From contig NZ_JAVIDR010000006.1 in NCBI RefSeq assembly GCF_031157835.1, forward strand, positions 62,001 through 126,000: DNA of 64,000 bases. Direction: 5' to 3'. Below, piece after piece: positions 8,763 to 16,978 of this stretch. The notes under the pieces were generated by a model that was not told the DNA's origin, ran no database searches, and was given only the letters and a program-made list of their open reading frames with translations. Made by a program: the position numbers and the translations under genes. Source of the DNA: Acinetobacter rudis (GTDB lineage Bacteria; Pseudomonadota; Gammaproteobacteria; Pseudomonadales; Moraxellaceae). Within the stretch, counting starts at the first letter, position 1. Each line of letters starts with the position of its first letter.

Positions 8763-10418
8763 TTAACTTGCAGCACCAGCCACTTTTTGTTTCTCAATTT
8801 CTTGATTACGCAATAAAAAGCGTTGAATTTTACCACTTGGTGTTTTTGGTAATTCTGCTACAAACTCAACCAAACGTGGATAAGCATGTGCTGAAAGGCG
8901 TTTTTTAACAAATTGTCCTAAATCCTCAGCCAATTTTTCGCTTGCTTGGATACCTTCAGCCAAAATAACAAATGCTTTGACCAGTTCAGTACGATCAGGA
9001 TCAGGTACACCCACCACAGCAGCTTCAACCACGGCATCATGTTCGAGTAAAGCACTCTCTACATCAAATGGACCAATACGATAACCAGAAGTTGTTATCA
9101 CATCATCACTACGGCCAACAAAACTCATACTGCCATCTGCATGTATTTCAGCTGTGTCTCCAGTTAAATAGTAATTCTTCACAAATGGTGATTTACGTGT
9201 TTCATGATAGCCGCCAAACCACATCATTGGTGACTGCTCAATATCAACCGCAAGTATTCCCGGAGTATCAGCAGGAAGCTCATTACCTTCATCATCTAAA
9301 GTTGCTATACGATATCCTGGGCTTGCAAAACCAGCAGCACCAGGTTGTACGGCATGGGATAAACCATGATGATTACAAACCACCATCCCAACTTCAGTTT
9401 GCCCATAATGATCAAAAATTGGCGCATCAACAACTGTCTTAAACCAGCGTATAACTTCTGGATTGAGTGGCTCGCCTGCACTACTCACTACACGAAAGCG
9501 CCCTCGAAGTTTGGCCATTTCATCTTGGTCTGCAGCCATCATCATACGATAAGCTGTTGGTGCACCAGCCAAGTTATTGATTTTATAATCTTTCACAATT
9601 TGACAAAGACTATCGCTACTAAATCCACCTTCGTAGAATAACGTTGCATGTCCTAATAACAATGGACCAGTAATGCCATAATACAAACCATATGCCCACC
9701 CAGGATCAGCAATATTCCAGAATTTGTCTTCAGGTAACAATTGAATGGCATCATGCATATAACGACCAAAAGCAATTAGAGCCTTTAATGGAACATAAAG
9801 TGGTTTTGCAGGGCCAGTGGTTCCTGAAGTGAACATTAATAGAAATGGGTCATTAATTGAGAGCATTTCTAGCTCACATTGATCTGACTGCGCTTTCACA
9901 GCCGACCAAAAGTCGATATCTCCAGCTTCAAGTCCATGACCATCGGCAGTAGCAACAGTAATAATACTTGGACAATCAATAACATCATTTAATTTATGTC
10001 GGTTACCCACATCGGTCACGACAAATTTGCTTTGCGCTAATTTCAAACGATGTTCAATCGCCTTAGGACCAAAAGCTGTAAATAAAGGCTGATACACTGC
10101 ACCAATGCGCCAAGCGGCTAAAATCGTAATAATTAATTCTGCGGTACGAGGCAATAAACCAGAAATACGGTCACCCTTACCTACACCTTTAGATTTTAAA
10201 AAGTTAGCAAACTGGCTAGAACGCTGTTTTAATTCAGCAAAAGTGTATTGTTCTTGGCGGCCATCTTTGCCCTGCCAATATAATGCGACTTTATTACTAT
10301 CTGCATGACGATCACAACACTCATAACATGCATTCAGGGCCTGAATTGATCCTGATAAAATTTGCTTAGCGGCATGATTTAAATCAAATTTTTGAGCCGC
10401 ATCTTGATAGTTCAACAT
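8763..10418 (-). CDS. AMP-forming acyl-CoA synthetase
   Basis: This 551-residue ANL-family ligase activates a carboxylic acid via an acyl-adenylate. Motifs in order are the P-loop TSGTTGPAKP (about 194-203), the adenine-binding block SSAGEPLNPE, DHYGQTE, YLTGDTA, GRSDDVI and the C-terminal PKTPSGKIQR with the adenylation lysine. It resembles medium-chain/short branched-chain synthetases (AcsM-like). It sits inside the valine cluster, where it could feed isobutyrate into the pathway; the exact substrate is inferred. The gap to the dehydrogenase gene (about 200 bp) contains no clear terminator. Confidence 0.88.
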   Translation of the reverse strand: MLNYQDAAQKFDLNHAAKQILSGSIQALNACYECCDRHADSNKVALYWQGKDGRQEQYTFAELKQRSSQFANFLKSKGVGKGDRISGLLPRTAELIITILAAWRIGAVYQPLFTAFGPKAIEHRLKLAQSKFVVTDVGNRHKLNDVIDCPSIITVATADGHGLEAGDIDFWSAVKAQSDQCELEMLSINDPFLLMFTSGTTGPAKPLYVPLKALIAFGRYMHDAIQLLPEDKFWNIADPGWAYGLYYGITGPLLLGHATLFYEGGFSSDSLCQIVKDYKINNLAGAPTAYRMMMAADQDEMAKLRGRFRVVSSAGEPLNPEVIRWFKTVVDAPIFDHYGQTEVGMVVCNHHGLSHAVQPGAAGFASPGYRIATLDDEGNELPADTPGILAVDIEQSPMMWFGGYHETRKSPFVKNYYLTGDTAEIHADGSMSFVGRSDDVITTSGYRIGPFDVESALLEHDAVVEAAVVGVPDPDRTELVKAFVILAEGIQASEKLAEDLGQFVKKRLSAHAYPRLVEFVAELPKTPSGKIQRFLLRNQEIEKQKVAGAAS

Positions 10419-10525
10419 GGCATAACCTCAGTCTATATCTGTTCTAATACTTGACCGGTAATTTCTGTCTCAGAAGATTGCCGCAGTCCGATTGCTTATA
10501 TTGTTGTTTCCTCCAGCAGGGGCCC

Positions 10526-11422
10526 TTATCCTTGGGCTTGCTGAGGTAAATATTGTTGAATAATACTTGAAAAATCGAGTGTTGCATTACCTTGCAGACA
10601 CATTTGTTGATACATCTGCTGCACTAAACCACCTAACAAAATGGGTTGTTTGGCTTGTCCAGCAGCCTCAATGGCAAGACCTAAATCTTTAAGCATCAAC
10701 TGTGTTGCAAATCCGTCTTGATAACCATGAGCAGCTGGGGCATTTGGACTAATATTCGGCCATGGGTTACATACCTCAGAACTCCAACAACGCCCACTTG
10801 AACTATTAATCACACCAGCCAAAGCTTCAGGATCGATGCCGAGCTTAGCACCAAGTGCCATACCCTCAGCAACAGCGGCCATCGATATTCCTAAAATCAA
10901 GTTATTACAGATCTTAGCGATTTGCCCAGTACCAATATCACCACAATGCACGATATTTTTGCCCATATGTACCAAAACAACCTTAGCACGCTCTAATATT
11001 GCAGCATCGGCACCGACCATAAAGGTCAATGTCCCTGCTTGAGCACCAATGGTTCCACCAGATACTGGTGCATCACACATAGCAATACCCTGTGCTGCTG
11101 CTACAGCTGCAACATCTTTTACTGTTTGAGGGTCAATGGTACTGCTATCGATGCACAGACTACCCTTCTGCATCACCGATAGAATACCCTCCTCACCCAA
11201 ATAAACCTCTCGTACATGCTTTGCTGCTGGCAACATACTTATCACGATATCCGCTTGAGCAGCAGCCTGCTGAGGACTTGCACAAACCACACCACCTGCT
11301 TCTGCAAAATGTTGGAGTGCTTTTTCACTCAAATCAAAACCATAAACATGCTGTCCAGCCTTAAGTAGGTTGTGTGCCATTGCACCACCCATATTGCCGA
11401 GTCCAATAAAAGCAATCTTCAT
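10526..11422 (-). CDS. mmsB: 3-hydroxyisobutyrate dehydrogenase
   Basis: This 298-residue NAD-dependent enzyme oxidises 3-hydroxyisobutyrate to methylmalonate semialdehyde. The N-terminal Rossmann motif is FIGLGNMGGAMAHNL; DAPVSGGTIGAQAGTL is the substrate-binding signature; a GQIAKICNN segment carries the catalytic Lys. An AAGGAG ribosome site places the start at ATG 11422 instead of the upstream TTG. It is the next gene after mmsA, only 11 bp away, so the two are co-transcribed and act in consecutive steps. Confidence 0.93.
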   Translation of the reverse strand: MKIAFIGLGNMGGAMAHNLLKAGQHVYGFDLSEKALQHFAEAGGVVCASPQQAAAQADIVISMLPAAKHVREVYLGEEGILSVMQKGSLCIDSSTIDPQTVKDVAAVAAAQGIAMCDAPVSGGTIGAQAGTLTFMVGADAAILERAKVVLVHMGKNIVHCGDIGTGQIAKICNNLILGISMAAVAEGMALGAKLGIDPEALAGVINSSSGRCWSSEVCNPWPNISPNAPAAHGYQDGFATQLMLKDLGLAIEAAGQAKQPILLGGLVQQMYQQMCLQGNATLDFSSIIQQYLPQQAQG

Positions 11423-11433
11423 GGGCAATCTCC

Positions 11434-12963
11434 TTAACGCAAGCTAATCGTTGTATTTACGCCACCAGCATCGTGCTGATCTTCAAACCAACGACTGGTA
11501 ATGGTTTTGGTTTGCGTATAGAACTGCACGACTTGTTTACCATAAGGCCCCAAATCACCCAATTTAGAACCACGTGATCCTGTAAAGCTAAAAAATGGTA
11601 CAGGCACAGGAATAGGAATATTAATTCCAACTTGTCCAATATCAATCTGATTTTGGAAAGTACGTGCAGTTGCACCATTTTGCGTGAATAAACCTACGCC
11701 ATTACCAAATGGATTAGCATTAATTAGATCAATTGCTTCTTGCAAAGTATCTACACAAATAATTGCCAATACAGGACCAAAAATTTCTTCTTTATAAATC
11801 CGCATATCAGTTGTGACATGACTAAAAATAGTGGCACCCACAAAGTTACCTTGTTCATAGCCAGGAACTTTGACTTGACGACCATCTAAATGGAGTTTTG
11901 CTCCCTCTGCCACACCACTGTCAATGAGCTCCATCACACGTGCTTTAGCTCGTTTAGAAATCACTGGGCCAATATCGGTATCTGCTTCATGTCCTGCATT
12001 GACTTTAAGTGTCTTGGTTTTTTCAACCAGTTCATCAATCCAATTTTTTGTTTCACCCACCATAATGGCAACCGAAAGTGCCATACAGCGCTGACCCGCG
12101 GCACCAAATGCAGCACCAACCAAAGCATTCAGACTTTGTTGTTTATTCGCATCTGGCATAACAACTGCATGGTTTTTCGCTCCCATCATTGACTGCGCGC
12201 GTTTACCATGTTGGCCTGCAAGGTTATAAACATGCGTACCAACCGCAGTAGATCCTACAAAAGAAATCGCTTTAATGTGCTGATGTGTACACAATAAATC
12301 AACGACCTCTTTGCCACCATGTACAACGTTTAACACACCTGCAGGAATACCCGCCTCAATGGCTAATTCAACCAGCATCATGGTTGATAATGGATCTTGC
12401 TCAGATGGTTTTAGTACAAAAGTATTTCCACAAACAATTGCCATTGGGAACATCCACAATGGAATCATTGCTGGGAAGTTAAATGGTGTAATTCCAGCAC
12501 AAACACCAAGTGGTTGAATAACGGTATAAGAGTCTACGCCACGTGCTACACCCTCAACGTATTCGCCCATTTGTAAAGTTCCAACAGAACACGCATGCTC
12601 TACAACTTCTAAACCACGTTGAATATCACCTTCAGCGTCACTTAAAGTTTTGCCCTGCTCCGCAGTTAAGACCTTGGCAATATCTTTCGCTTTTGCACGA
12701 ATTAATTCTTGTAGTTTCAACATGATACGCATACGCGCTTGAATTGGAGTTTGACGCCAACTTGCAAACGCCTGCTGTGCTGCATCAATTGCAGCATTGA
12801 CTTCTGCGGTTGTTGCAAAAGGCACACGCCCTAAAACTTCTTGAGTTGCTGGATTGACAATGTCTTGCCAATGATCTGTTTTAGATTCAACCCATTCGCC
12901 GTTAATAAGTAATTTAACGCTGGCGACTTGTCCTTTTTGCCCTGCTTGTTGAATTGCGTTCAT
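11434..12963 (-). CDS. mmsA: Methylmalonate-semialdehyde dehydrogenase (CoA-acylating)
   Basis: This 509-residue aldehyde dehydrogenase converts methylmalonate semialdehyde to propionyl-CoA, the last dedicated step of valine catabolism. It shows the NAD-binding [13 protein letters not shown] region, LKPSEQDP, the FVGSTAVG glycine motif and the active-site Cys in [11 protein letters not shown] set the start at 12963 because GGAGAG precedes that ATG; an in-frame ATG at 12984 lacks a ribosome site. It is the first gene of the minus-strand cluster, divergent from a LysR-type regulator across about 230 bp. Confidence 0.94.
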   Translation of the reverse strand: MNAIQQAGQKGQVASVKLLINGEWVESKTDHWQDIVNPATQEVLGRVPFATTAEVNAAIDAAQQAFASWRQTPIQARMRIMLKLQELIRAKAKDIAKVLTAEQGKTLSDAEGDIQRGLEVVEHACSVGTLQMGEYVEGVARGVDSYTVIQPLGVCAGITPFNFPAMIPLWMFPMAIVCGNTFVLKPSEQDPLSTMMLVELAIEAGIPAGVLNVVHGGKEVVDLLCTHQHIKAISFVGSTAVGTHVYNLAGQHGKRAQSMMGAKNHAVVMPDANKQQSLNALVGAAFGAAGQRCMALSVAIMVGETKNWIDELVEKTKTLKVNAGHEADTDIGPVISKRAKARVMELIDSGVAEGAKLHLDGRQVKVPGYEQGNFVGATIFSHVTTDMRIYKEEIFGPVLAIICVDTLQEAIDLINANPFGNGVGLFTQNGATARTFQNQIDIGQVGINIPIPVPVPFFSFTGSRGSKLGDLGPYGKQVVQFYTQTKTITSRWFEDQHDAGGVNTTISLR

Positions 12964-13194
12964 GCTCTCTCCATTGCTATCCATTGTTGTGCATTTGCAC
13001 TTATGCTTATTCGGCTTAATTGTTTTTGCTTAGTGATTCAAATGAACCCCTTAGGGTGCTAAGCAAAGTTCTTCCATGGAATACGTATCATCCTGATACG
13101 TTATAGTTCTCAGACTAGCAAAGAAAACTTTGACCACCAATGGAAATTAATGCACGATGATTGTGCAAATTTTCACAGGGGATGTTGAGGATCA
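12964..13194. promoter_or_regulatory. Divergent mmsA / lysR promoter region
   Basis: About 230 bp separate the divergent starts of mmsA and the LysR regulator gene. LysR proteins normally bind such shared regions at T-N11-A dyads, so this is the expected operator site for control of the valine cluster. I could not define -10/-35 boxes with certainty. The lysR gene has a clear GAGGATCA ribosome site. Confidence 0.5.
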
Positions 13195-14079
13195 ATGAGT
13201 ACGGATTGGAACCACTTACGCTTCTTTTTAGTCTTGGCGCGTGCAAAAACACTGACCAATGCAGCACGTTTAATTGGTGTTGAACACAGTACAGTTGCAC
13301 GACGCATTCAGGCACTAGAGCAAAGTCTGGGTACACAGCTCTTTAAAAGGGAAGCCACTGGTTATGAACTCACTATAGAAGGTGCTGCATTAGTTCCTCG
13401 GGTAGAACAAATGGAACGTGCATTTTTGCAAATTGAAAAGTCACATCATCCCGTGCAAGGTCATGTTCGTATAGGTGCGCCAGAAGGTTTTGGTACTGCT
13501 TTTTTAGCTGCGCTTTTAGCTGAATTTTCCAAGCAATATCCACAAATCAGTATCGACCTGATTCCTGTACCTAAAATGATAAAGCTCTCGCATCGTGAAG
13601 CAGATATTGTGATTTCAATTGAGCGCCCGAAAACTGGACCATATATTATTACACGACTTACAGACTATTGTTTAAAGCTATATGGTAGCCAAAACTACTT
13701 ATCAACCCATAGTCCAATTCAACAATTAAATGACTTAACTGAACATCGTTTTGTTAATTATATTGATGATCTTATTTACAGTCCCGAGCTTTACTGCCTA
13801 GAACGTATTCCTCTTCAACTTAATGCTCACTTTCGAAGTAGCAGCATTTTGGCACAGCAAATTGCGGTCAGTGCTGGAGCGGGGCTAGCAATCTTACCTA
13901 AATTTCTCGCACAAGATAAAGCCGAACTCCAACAAGTACTCTCAGATGAAGTCAGTTTTATGCATACATTCTGGATGCTTACCTTGGTTGATTTACAGCA
14001 TGAGCCACGGATTAAACTGGTCTGGGACTTTTTAAGACAGCAAGCAGAAGCACAACAAGCTTTATTAATGGATGTTTGA
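13195..14079 (+). CDS. LysR-family regulator of the adjacent mms cluster
   Basis: This 294-residue protein has an N-terminal winged helix-turn-helix (about 5-65: TLTNAARLIGVEHSTVARRIQALEQ) and a periplasmic-binding-like co-inducer domain (about 90-290). Gene orientation, divergent from mmsA, argues that it regulates valine/isobutyrate degradation, the usual LysR arrangement. In pseudomonads the mms operon is controlled by an AraC-type MmsR, so a LysR protein in this position is a different solution. The role is inferred from position. Confidence 0.85.
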   Translation: MSTDWNHLRFFLVLARAKTLTNAARLIGVEHSTVARRIQALEQSLGTQLFKREATGYELTIEGAALVPRVEQMERAFLQIEKSHHPVQGHVRIGAPEGFGTAFLAALLAEFSKQYPQISIDLIPVPKMIKLSHREADIVISIERPKTGPYIITRLTDYCLKLYGSQNYLSTHSPIQQLNDLTEHRFVNYIDDLIYSPELYCLERIPLQLNAHFRSSSILAQQIAVSAGAGLAILPKFLAQDKAELQQVLSDEVSFMHTFWMLTLVDLQHEPRIKLVWDFLRQQAEAQQALLMDV

Positions 14080-14183
14080 TATTTAAATTAACCTTCTGAT
14101 TGAATCATTGACCTTAAAGATATAATTCAGATACTCAATTTTAAGTGTCTGAACATTATTCGTGATCAATGTGCATCTGTTCG

Positions 14184-15086
14184 TTAGTTAAAAACTTTCT
14201 GACAATGCTCGAATATTAATTGTCTTAAAAATTGATGTTCAGGATGTGATTGAAAACGTGGATGCCAAGCTTGGGAAATACGAATTCCTGCTGTTTGAAA
14301 AGGTAGATTATGATAAACCACACCTTGTTGCATAGGCTGGGTTAATAACGTTGGTACAGTAGCGATTAAGTCTGTTTCTTTTACAATTAAAAGTGCTTCA
14401 GCAAAGCTATGTGTTACAACAGCAACATGTCGTAATAAACCGAGCTGAGCCAATGCTGAATCAACAGGACCACTCATCACTCCCCGACGAGAAACACTCA
14501 CATGCCGTGCAGCAGCAAAAGTCGAAACAGTTAAGCTAGCATCTTTTGCCAGAGGATGTTGCTGCCTCATAACAATCTGATAATGATCATGAAACAAGGT
14601 CTGGCGAACAATTTCAGGGCCAATGTCTTCAATGACACCAATATCAAGATCAACCACCCCATCACGCAGAGCACCTACATCTTGTTGTCCTTGAGCAATA
14701 AAACGCAAAGTAACCTTTGGTGCTAATTCAGCCATTTTTTTTAGTAATCCAGCAGCCAATAAAGCCACAGTGCCATCATCCGCACGAATAGTGAATACAC
14801 GTCTTAATGTGAAGGGCTGTAACACCTTTGTTTTTTGTAATAATTGCTCGGCTTGTTGTAAACATAAACGCGTAGGTTCGCGAAGTTGTTCAGCATATGG
14901 TGTTGTGACTAATCCTCGACCTGCCCGTACAAATAAAGGATCATCAAACAAAATACGTAGGCGGTTTAAAGTACGACTCATTGCCGGTACGCTCAAGTTT
15001 AAACGCTGGGCAGCTCCCGTGACACTCCCTTCTGCAAGTAAAGCATCTAAAGCCACGAGTAAATTTAAATCTACGGATTGCATCAT
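14184..15086 (-). CDS. LysR-family transcriptional regulator
   Basis: This 300-residue protein has a typical DNA-binding domain (DLNLLVALDALLAEGSVTGAAQRL...SRTLNRLR, then a GRGLVTTPYA wing) of the NodD/SyrM-like subgroup, and a C-terminal effector domain. The start is the first of two adjacent ATGs; neither has a strong ribosome site. It is divergent from the siderophore-interacting protein gene, with about 75 bp between them, and is the natural candidate to regulate it. Downstream it converges on the previous LysR gene. Confidence 0.85.
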   Translation of the reverse strand: MMQSVDLNLLVALDALLAEGSVTGAAQRLNLSVPAMSRTLNRLRILFDDPLFVRAGRGLVTTPYAEQLREPTRLCLQQAEQLLQKTKVLQPFTLRRVFTIRADDGTVALLAAGLLKKMAELAPKVTLRFIAQGQQDVGALRDGVVDLDIGVIEDIGPEIVRQTLFHDHYQIVMRQQHPLAKDASLTVSTFAAARHVSVSRRGVMSGPVDSALAQLGLLRHVAVVTHSFAEALLIVKETDLIATVPTLLTQPMQQGVVYHNLPFQTAGIRISQAWHPRFQSHPEHQFLRQLIFEHCQKVFN

Positions 15087-15131
15087 ACGCAATGATTCAT
15101 TAGCACTATGTATATTTATGCAATACTATAT

Positions 15132-15176
15132 ATTATTGATAATCAAAACAAATATTAATCAATGAGAATGAATATC
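15132..15176 (+). promoter_or_regulatory. Possible Fur box at the start of the siderophore-interacting gene
   Basis: Positions 15158-15176, overlapping the start codon, match the 19-bp Fur consensus GATAATGATAATCATTATC at 14 sites by eye. A weaker match, GATAATCAA, lies at 15138-15146. Overlap with the ribosome site and ATG would allow iron-dependent repression. This is a visual match only. Confidence 0.4.
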
Positions 15177-15908
15177 TTGAAAAAGACACATACAACTATA
15201 TCTTGCCACATTCTTTCTGCCACACTCATTACTCCCAATATGCGTCGTTTAGTCCTTGGTGGGCCTAATGTGAATGCATGGCTAGCCAATCCAGAAGTAC
15301 ATAGTCCAAGTGCATGGGTTAAGGTATTTCCTGAAGGAATTAAAGGAAGGGCTTATACGATTCGACAAGTTGATCTTAATCAATCAACCATAACCCTCGA
15401 TTTCGTTTTACATGACCATGACCAACAAGTTAATCATCGTTCTGTATCATCATGGGCTAAGCAATGCCAAGCAGGTGATGCAGTAAACATTGCTGGACCA
15501 CAAAACGGAGGGTTTCAAATTGCTGATGAAACAGATTGGGTATGGATTGGTGCTGACCTCACTGCCTTACCCGCTGCAATACGCATTATTGAATCCTTAG
15601 ACCAACATATCCAAGTTTCTGCATTGTTTATTGTTGATTCGCTGGAAGATAAACAAGATATTGCCAACAAATGTAAATTACAAACTCGTTGGCGTACACT
15701 CGCAGTGCGACCTGACCTTTTAGCAGACCACAACATACTCATTAAAGATATCGCCACTTTGCAAGGTCATGGACAGGTCTGGCTTGCTGGAGAAGCACGC
15801 TGGACGCAAAGTTGGAAACAATATTGGCTGACACAAAAACAACTCCCCGCTCATAAAATAAAAAGCCAAGGATATTGGAAATTAGGCGAAATGGATTATC
15901 GAGATTAA
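15162..15908 (+). CDS. Siderophore-interacting protein (ViuB/SIP-type ferric reductase)
   Basis: This 248-residue cytoplasmic flavoprotein is predicted to release iron from ferric siderophores by reduction. The FAD-binding beta-barrel (about 15-125) contains RAYTIRQV, the flavin-contact motif, and GPQNGGF. The C-terminal NAD(P)H-like domain has WIGADLTALPAAIRII, then WLAGEA and the family-typical closing GYWKLGE. No siderophore synthesis or receptor genes are nearby, so it probably serves xenosiderophores or a distant locus. A second in-frame ATG at 15168 is an equally possible start. The possible Fur site fits an iron role. Confidence 0.87.
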   Translation: MRMNILKKTHTTISCHILSATLITPNMRRLVLGGPNVNAWLANPEVHSPSAWVKVFPEGIKGRAYTIRQVDLNQSTITLDFVLHDHDQQVNHRSVSSWAKQCQAGDAVNIAGPQNGGFQIADETDWVWIGADLTALPAAIRIIESLDQHIQVSALFIVDSLEDKQDIANKCKLQTRWRTLAVRPDLLADHNILIKDIATLQGHGQVWLAGEARWTQSWKQYWLTQKQLPAHKIKSQGYWKLGEMDYRD

Positions 15909-16025
15909 ATACGCTTATCTAGCGTATCTTCTATCAACAGTTCAGTTGATATTTGATCATTCCAAAGAAAGATGTATTATTTATATATTAAAGTGTCAAA
16001 CGCCTTACTACTGGTCAAATGTAGA

Positions 16026-16051
16026 GAAGCTCCACCACTGGGTAGAGCCTC
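16026..16051 (-). terminator. Hairpin downstream of tpgA
   Basis: An 11-bp stem (GAAGCTCCACC / GGTAGAGCCTC, with two G-U pairs) and the loop ACTG lie about 20 bp beyond the tpgA stop codon. The minus-strand sequence after it is only mildly U-rich, so it is a probable but not strong terminator. Confidence 0.5.
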
Positions 16052-16070
16052 TTTCGAAATGAATAAAAAA

Positions 16071-16904
16071 TTATTGTGCTTTTTCTATCCCCGTAATTTC
16101 AACTTCAACACGACGATCTGGCTGTAGACAAGCACGTTGGGCATTACCTTTTGCTACATCATAACAGCCATTCGTCACAGGCTGTGTTTTCCCCGCACTC
16201 GAAAAGCTAATGACTTGTTCAGATATACCTGAATCAATCAAATAATTACGTACTGTTTCAGCACGTTTTAGCCCTAACTGATAGTTATAAGCATCAGAAC
16301 CCAAACGATCAGTGTGTCCAATCAGATTAATCTTGCTAACACTGGTATAACCATGTTGAATTGCATTAGCCAAGTGATTGAGTTCTTGTTGCCCTTTTGG
16401 CAATAAATCACTGCGTGAAGCACCATTGAACTTAAACAAAGCATCTGCACTTAAGTTAAGATTCTTGACTTGCAAAGGCCTTGGCACTACTTGTTGTATC
16501 ACTCTTTGTTCAGCTGGATACATAAAGTTTTGACAGTCTTGACCGTTCCAACTCAAGCGTTCAGCCAAATAAGACTTGTCAAAATCAATACGAAGTTGAC
16601 AACGCTTATATTCTTGAGTGTTCGGCTTACGAATGTCTAAAACATAGTTCCAGGTTTTAACAAATATCAAGCCTTCACTAAAGTGTGGATTACCTAGAAT
16701 ATGACGGAATTGATCCTTATTTGAACCCGCGCCTAGTCGTGCAACATCTGAATACTCATAACGTTTCACTTCTTTTAAGTAACTACGATCAATCTCTGGA
16801 AACGTTACTTCGTTCGTTGAGGTTAAAGCTACTTCTTCTGCATTTGTCGACATGCTTGTGATGACCACTAAACTGCCGATTAAACTTTTAACAATACTTT
16901 TCAT
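16071..16904 (-). CDS. tpgA: TpgA-like OmpA-family anchor protein of the trimeric autotransporter
   Basis: This 277-residue exported protein (signal peptide about 1-22, ending STNA) has two parts. An N-terminal SmpA/OmlA-like segment (about 45-120) contains [20 protein letters not shown]-terminal OmpA-like peptidoglycan-binding domain (about 160-270) contains [43 protein letters not shown]-type and PDRRVEVEI motifs. This domain pair and the position directly after a trimeric autotransporter match TpgA of Acinetobacter, which forms an outer-membrane complex with the adhesin and is needed for its surface display. I chose ATG 16904 because it gives a proper signal peptide. Confidence 0.88.
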   Translation of the reverse strand: MKSIVKSLIGSLVVITSMSTNAEEVALTSTNEVTFPEIDRSYLKEVKRYEYSDVARLGAGSNKDQFRHILGNPHFSEGLIFVKTWNYVLDIRKPNTQEYKRCQLRIDFDKSYLAERLSWNGQDCQNFMYPAEQRVIQQVVPRPLQVKNLNLSADALFKFNGASRSDLLPKGQQELNHLANAIQHGYTSVSKINLIGHTDRLGSDAYNYQLGLKRAETVRNYLIDSGISEQVISFSSAGKTQPVTNGCYDVAKGNAQRACLQPDRRVEVEITGIEKAQ

Positions 16905-16933
16905 AATATGTGAATCTCTATAGTTAAATTTGA

Positions 16934-16959
16934 TAGGAAGGCTGAGTTCAGCCTTCCTA
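16934..16959 (-). other. Intercistronic hairpin between adhesin and tpgA
   Basis: A perfect 12-bp stem (TAGGAAGGCTGA / TCAGCCTTCCTA) with a two-base loop lies in the 74-bp gap between the adhesin stop codon and the tpgA ATG. It has no U-tract, so it looks more like an mRNA-stability or partial-attenuation element than a full terminator. Confidence 0.65.
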
Positions 16960-16978
16960 CTGTTCATCGATCGTTTAA

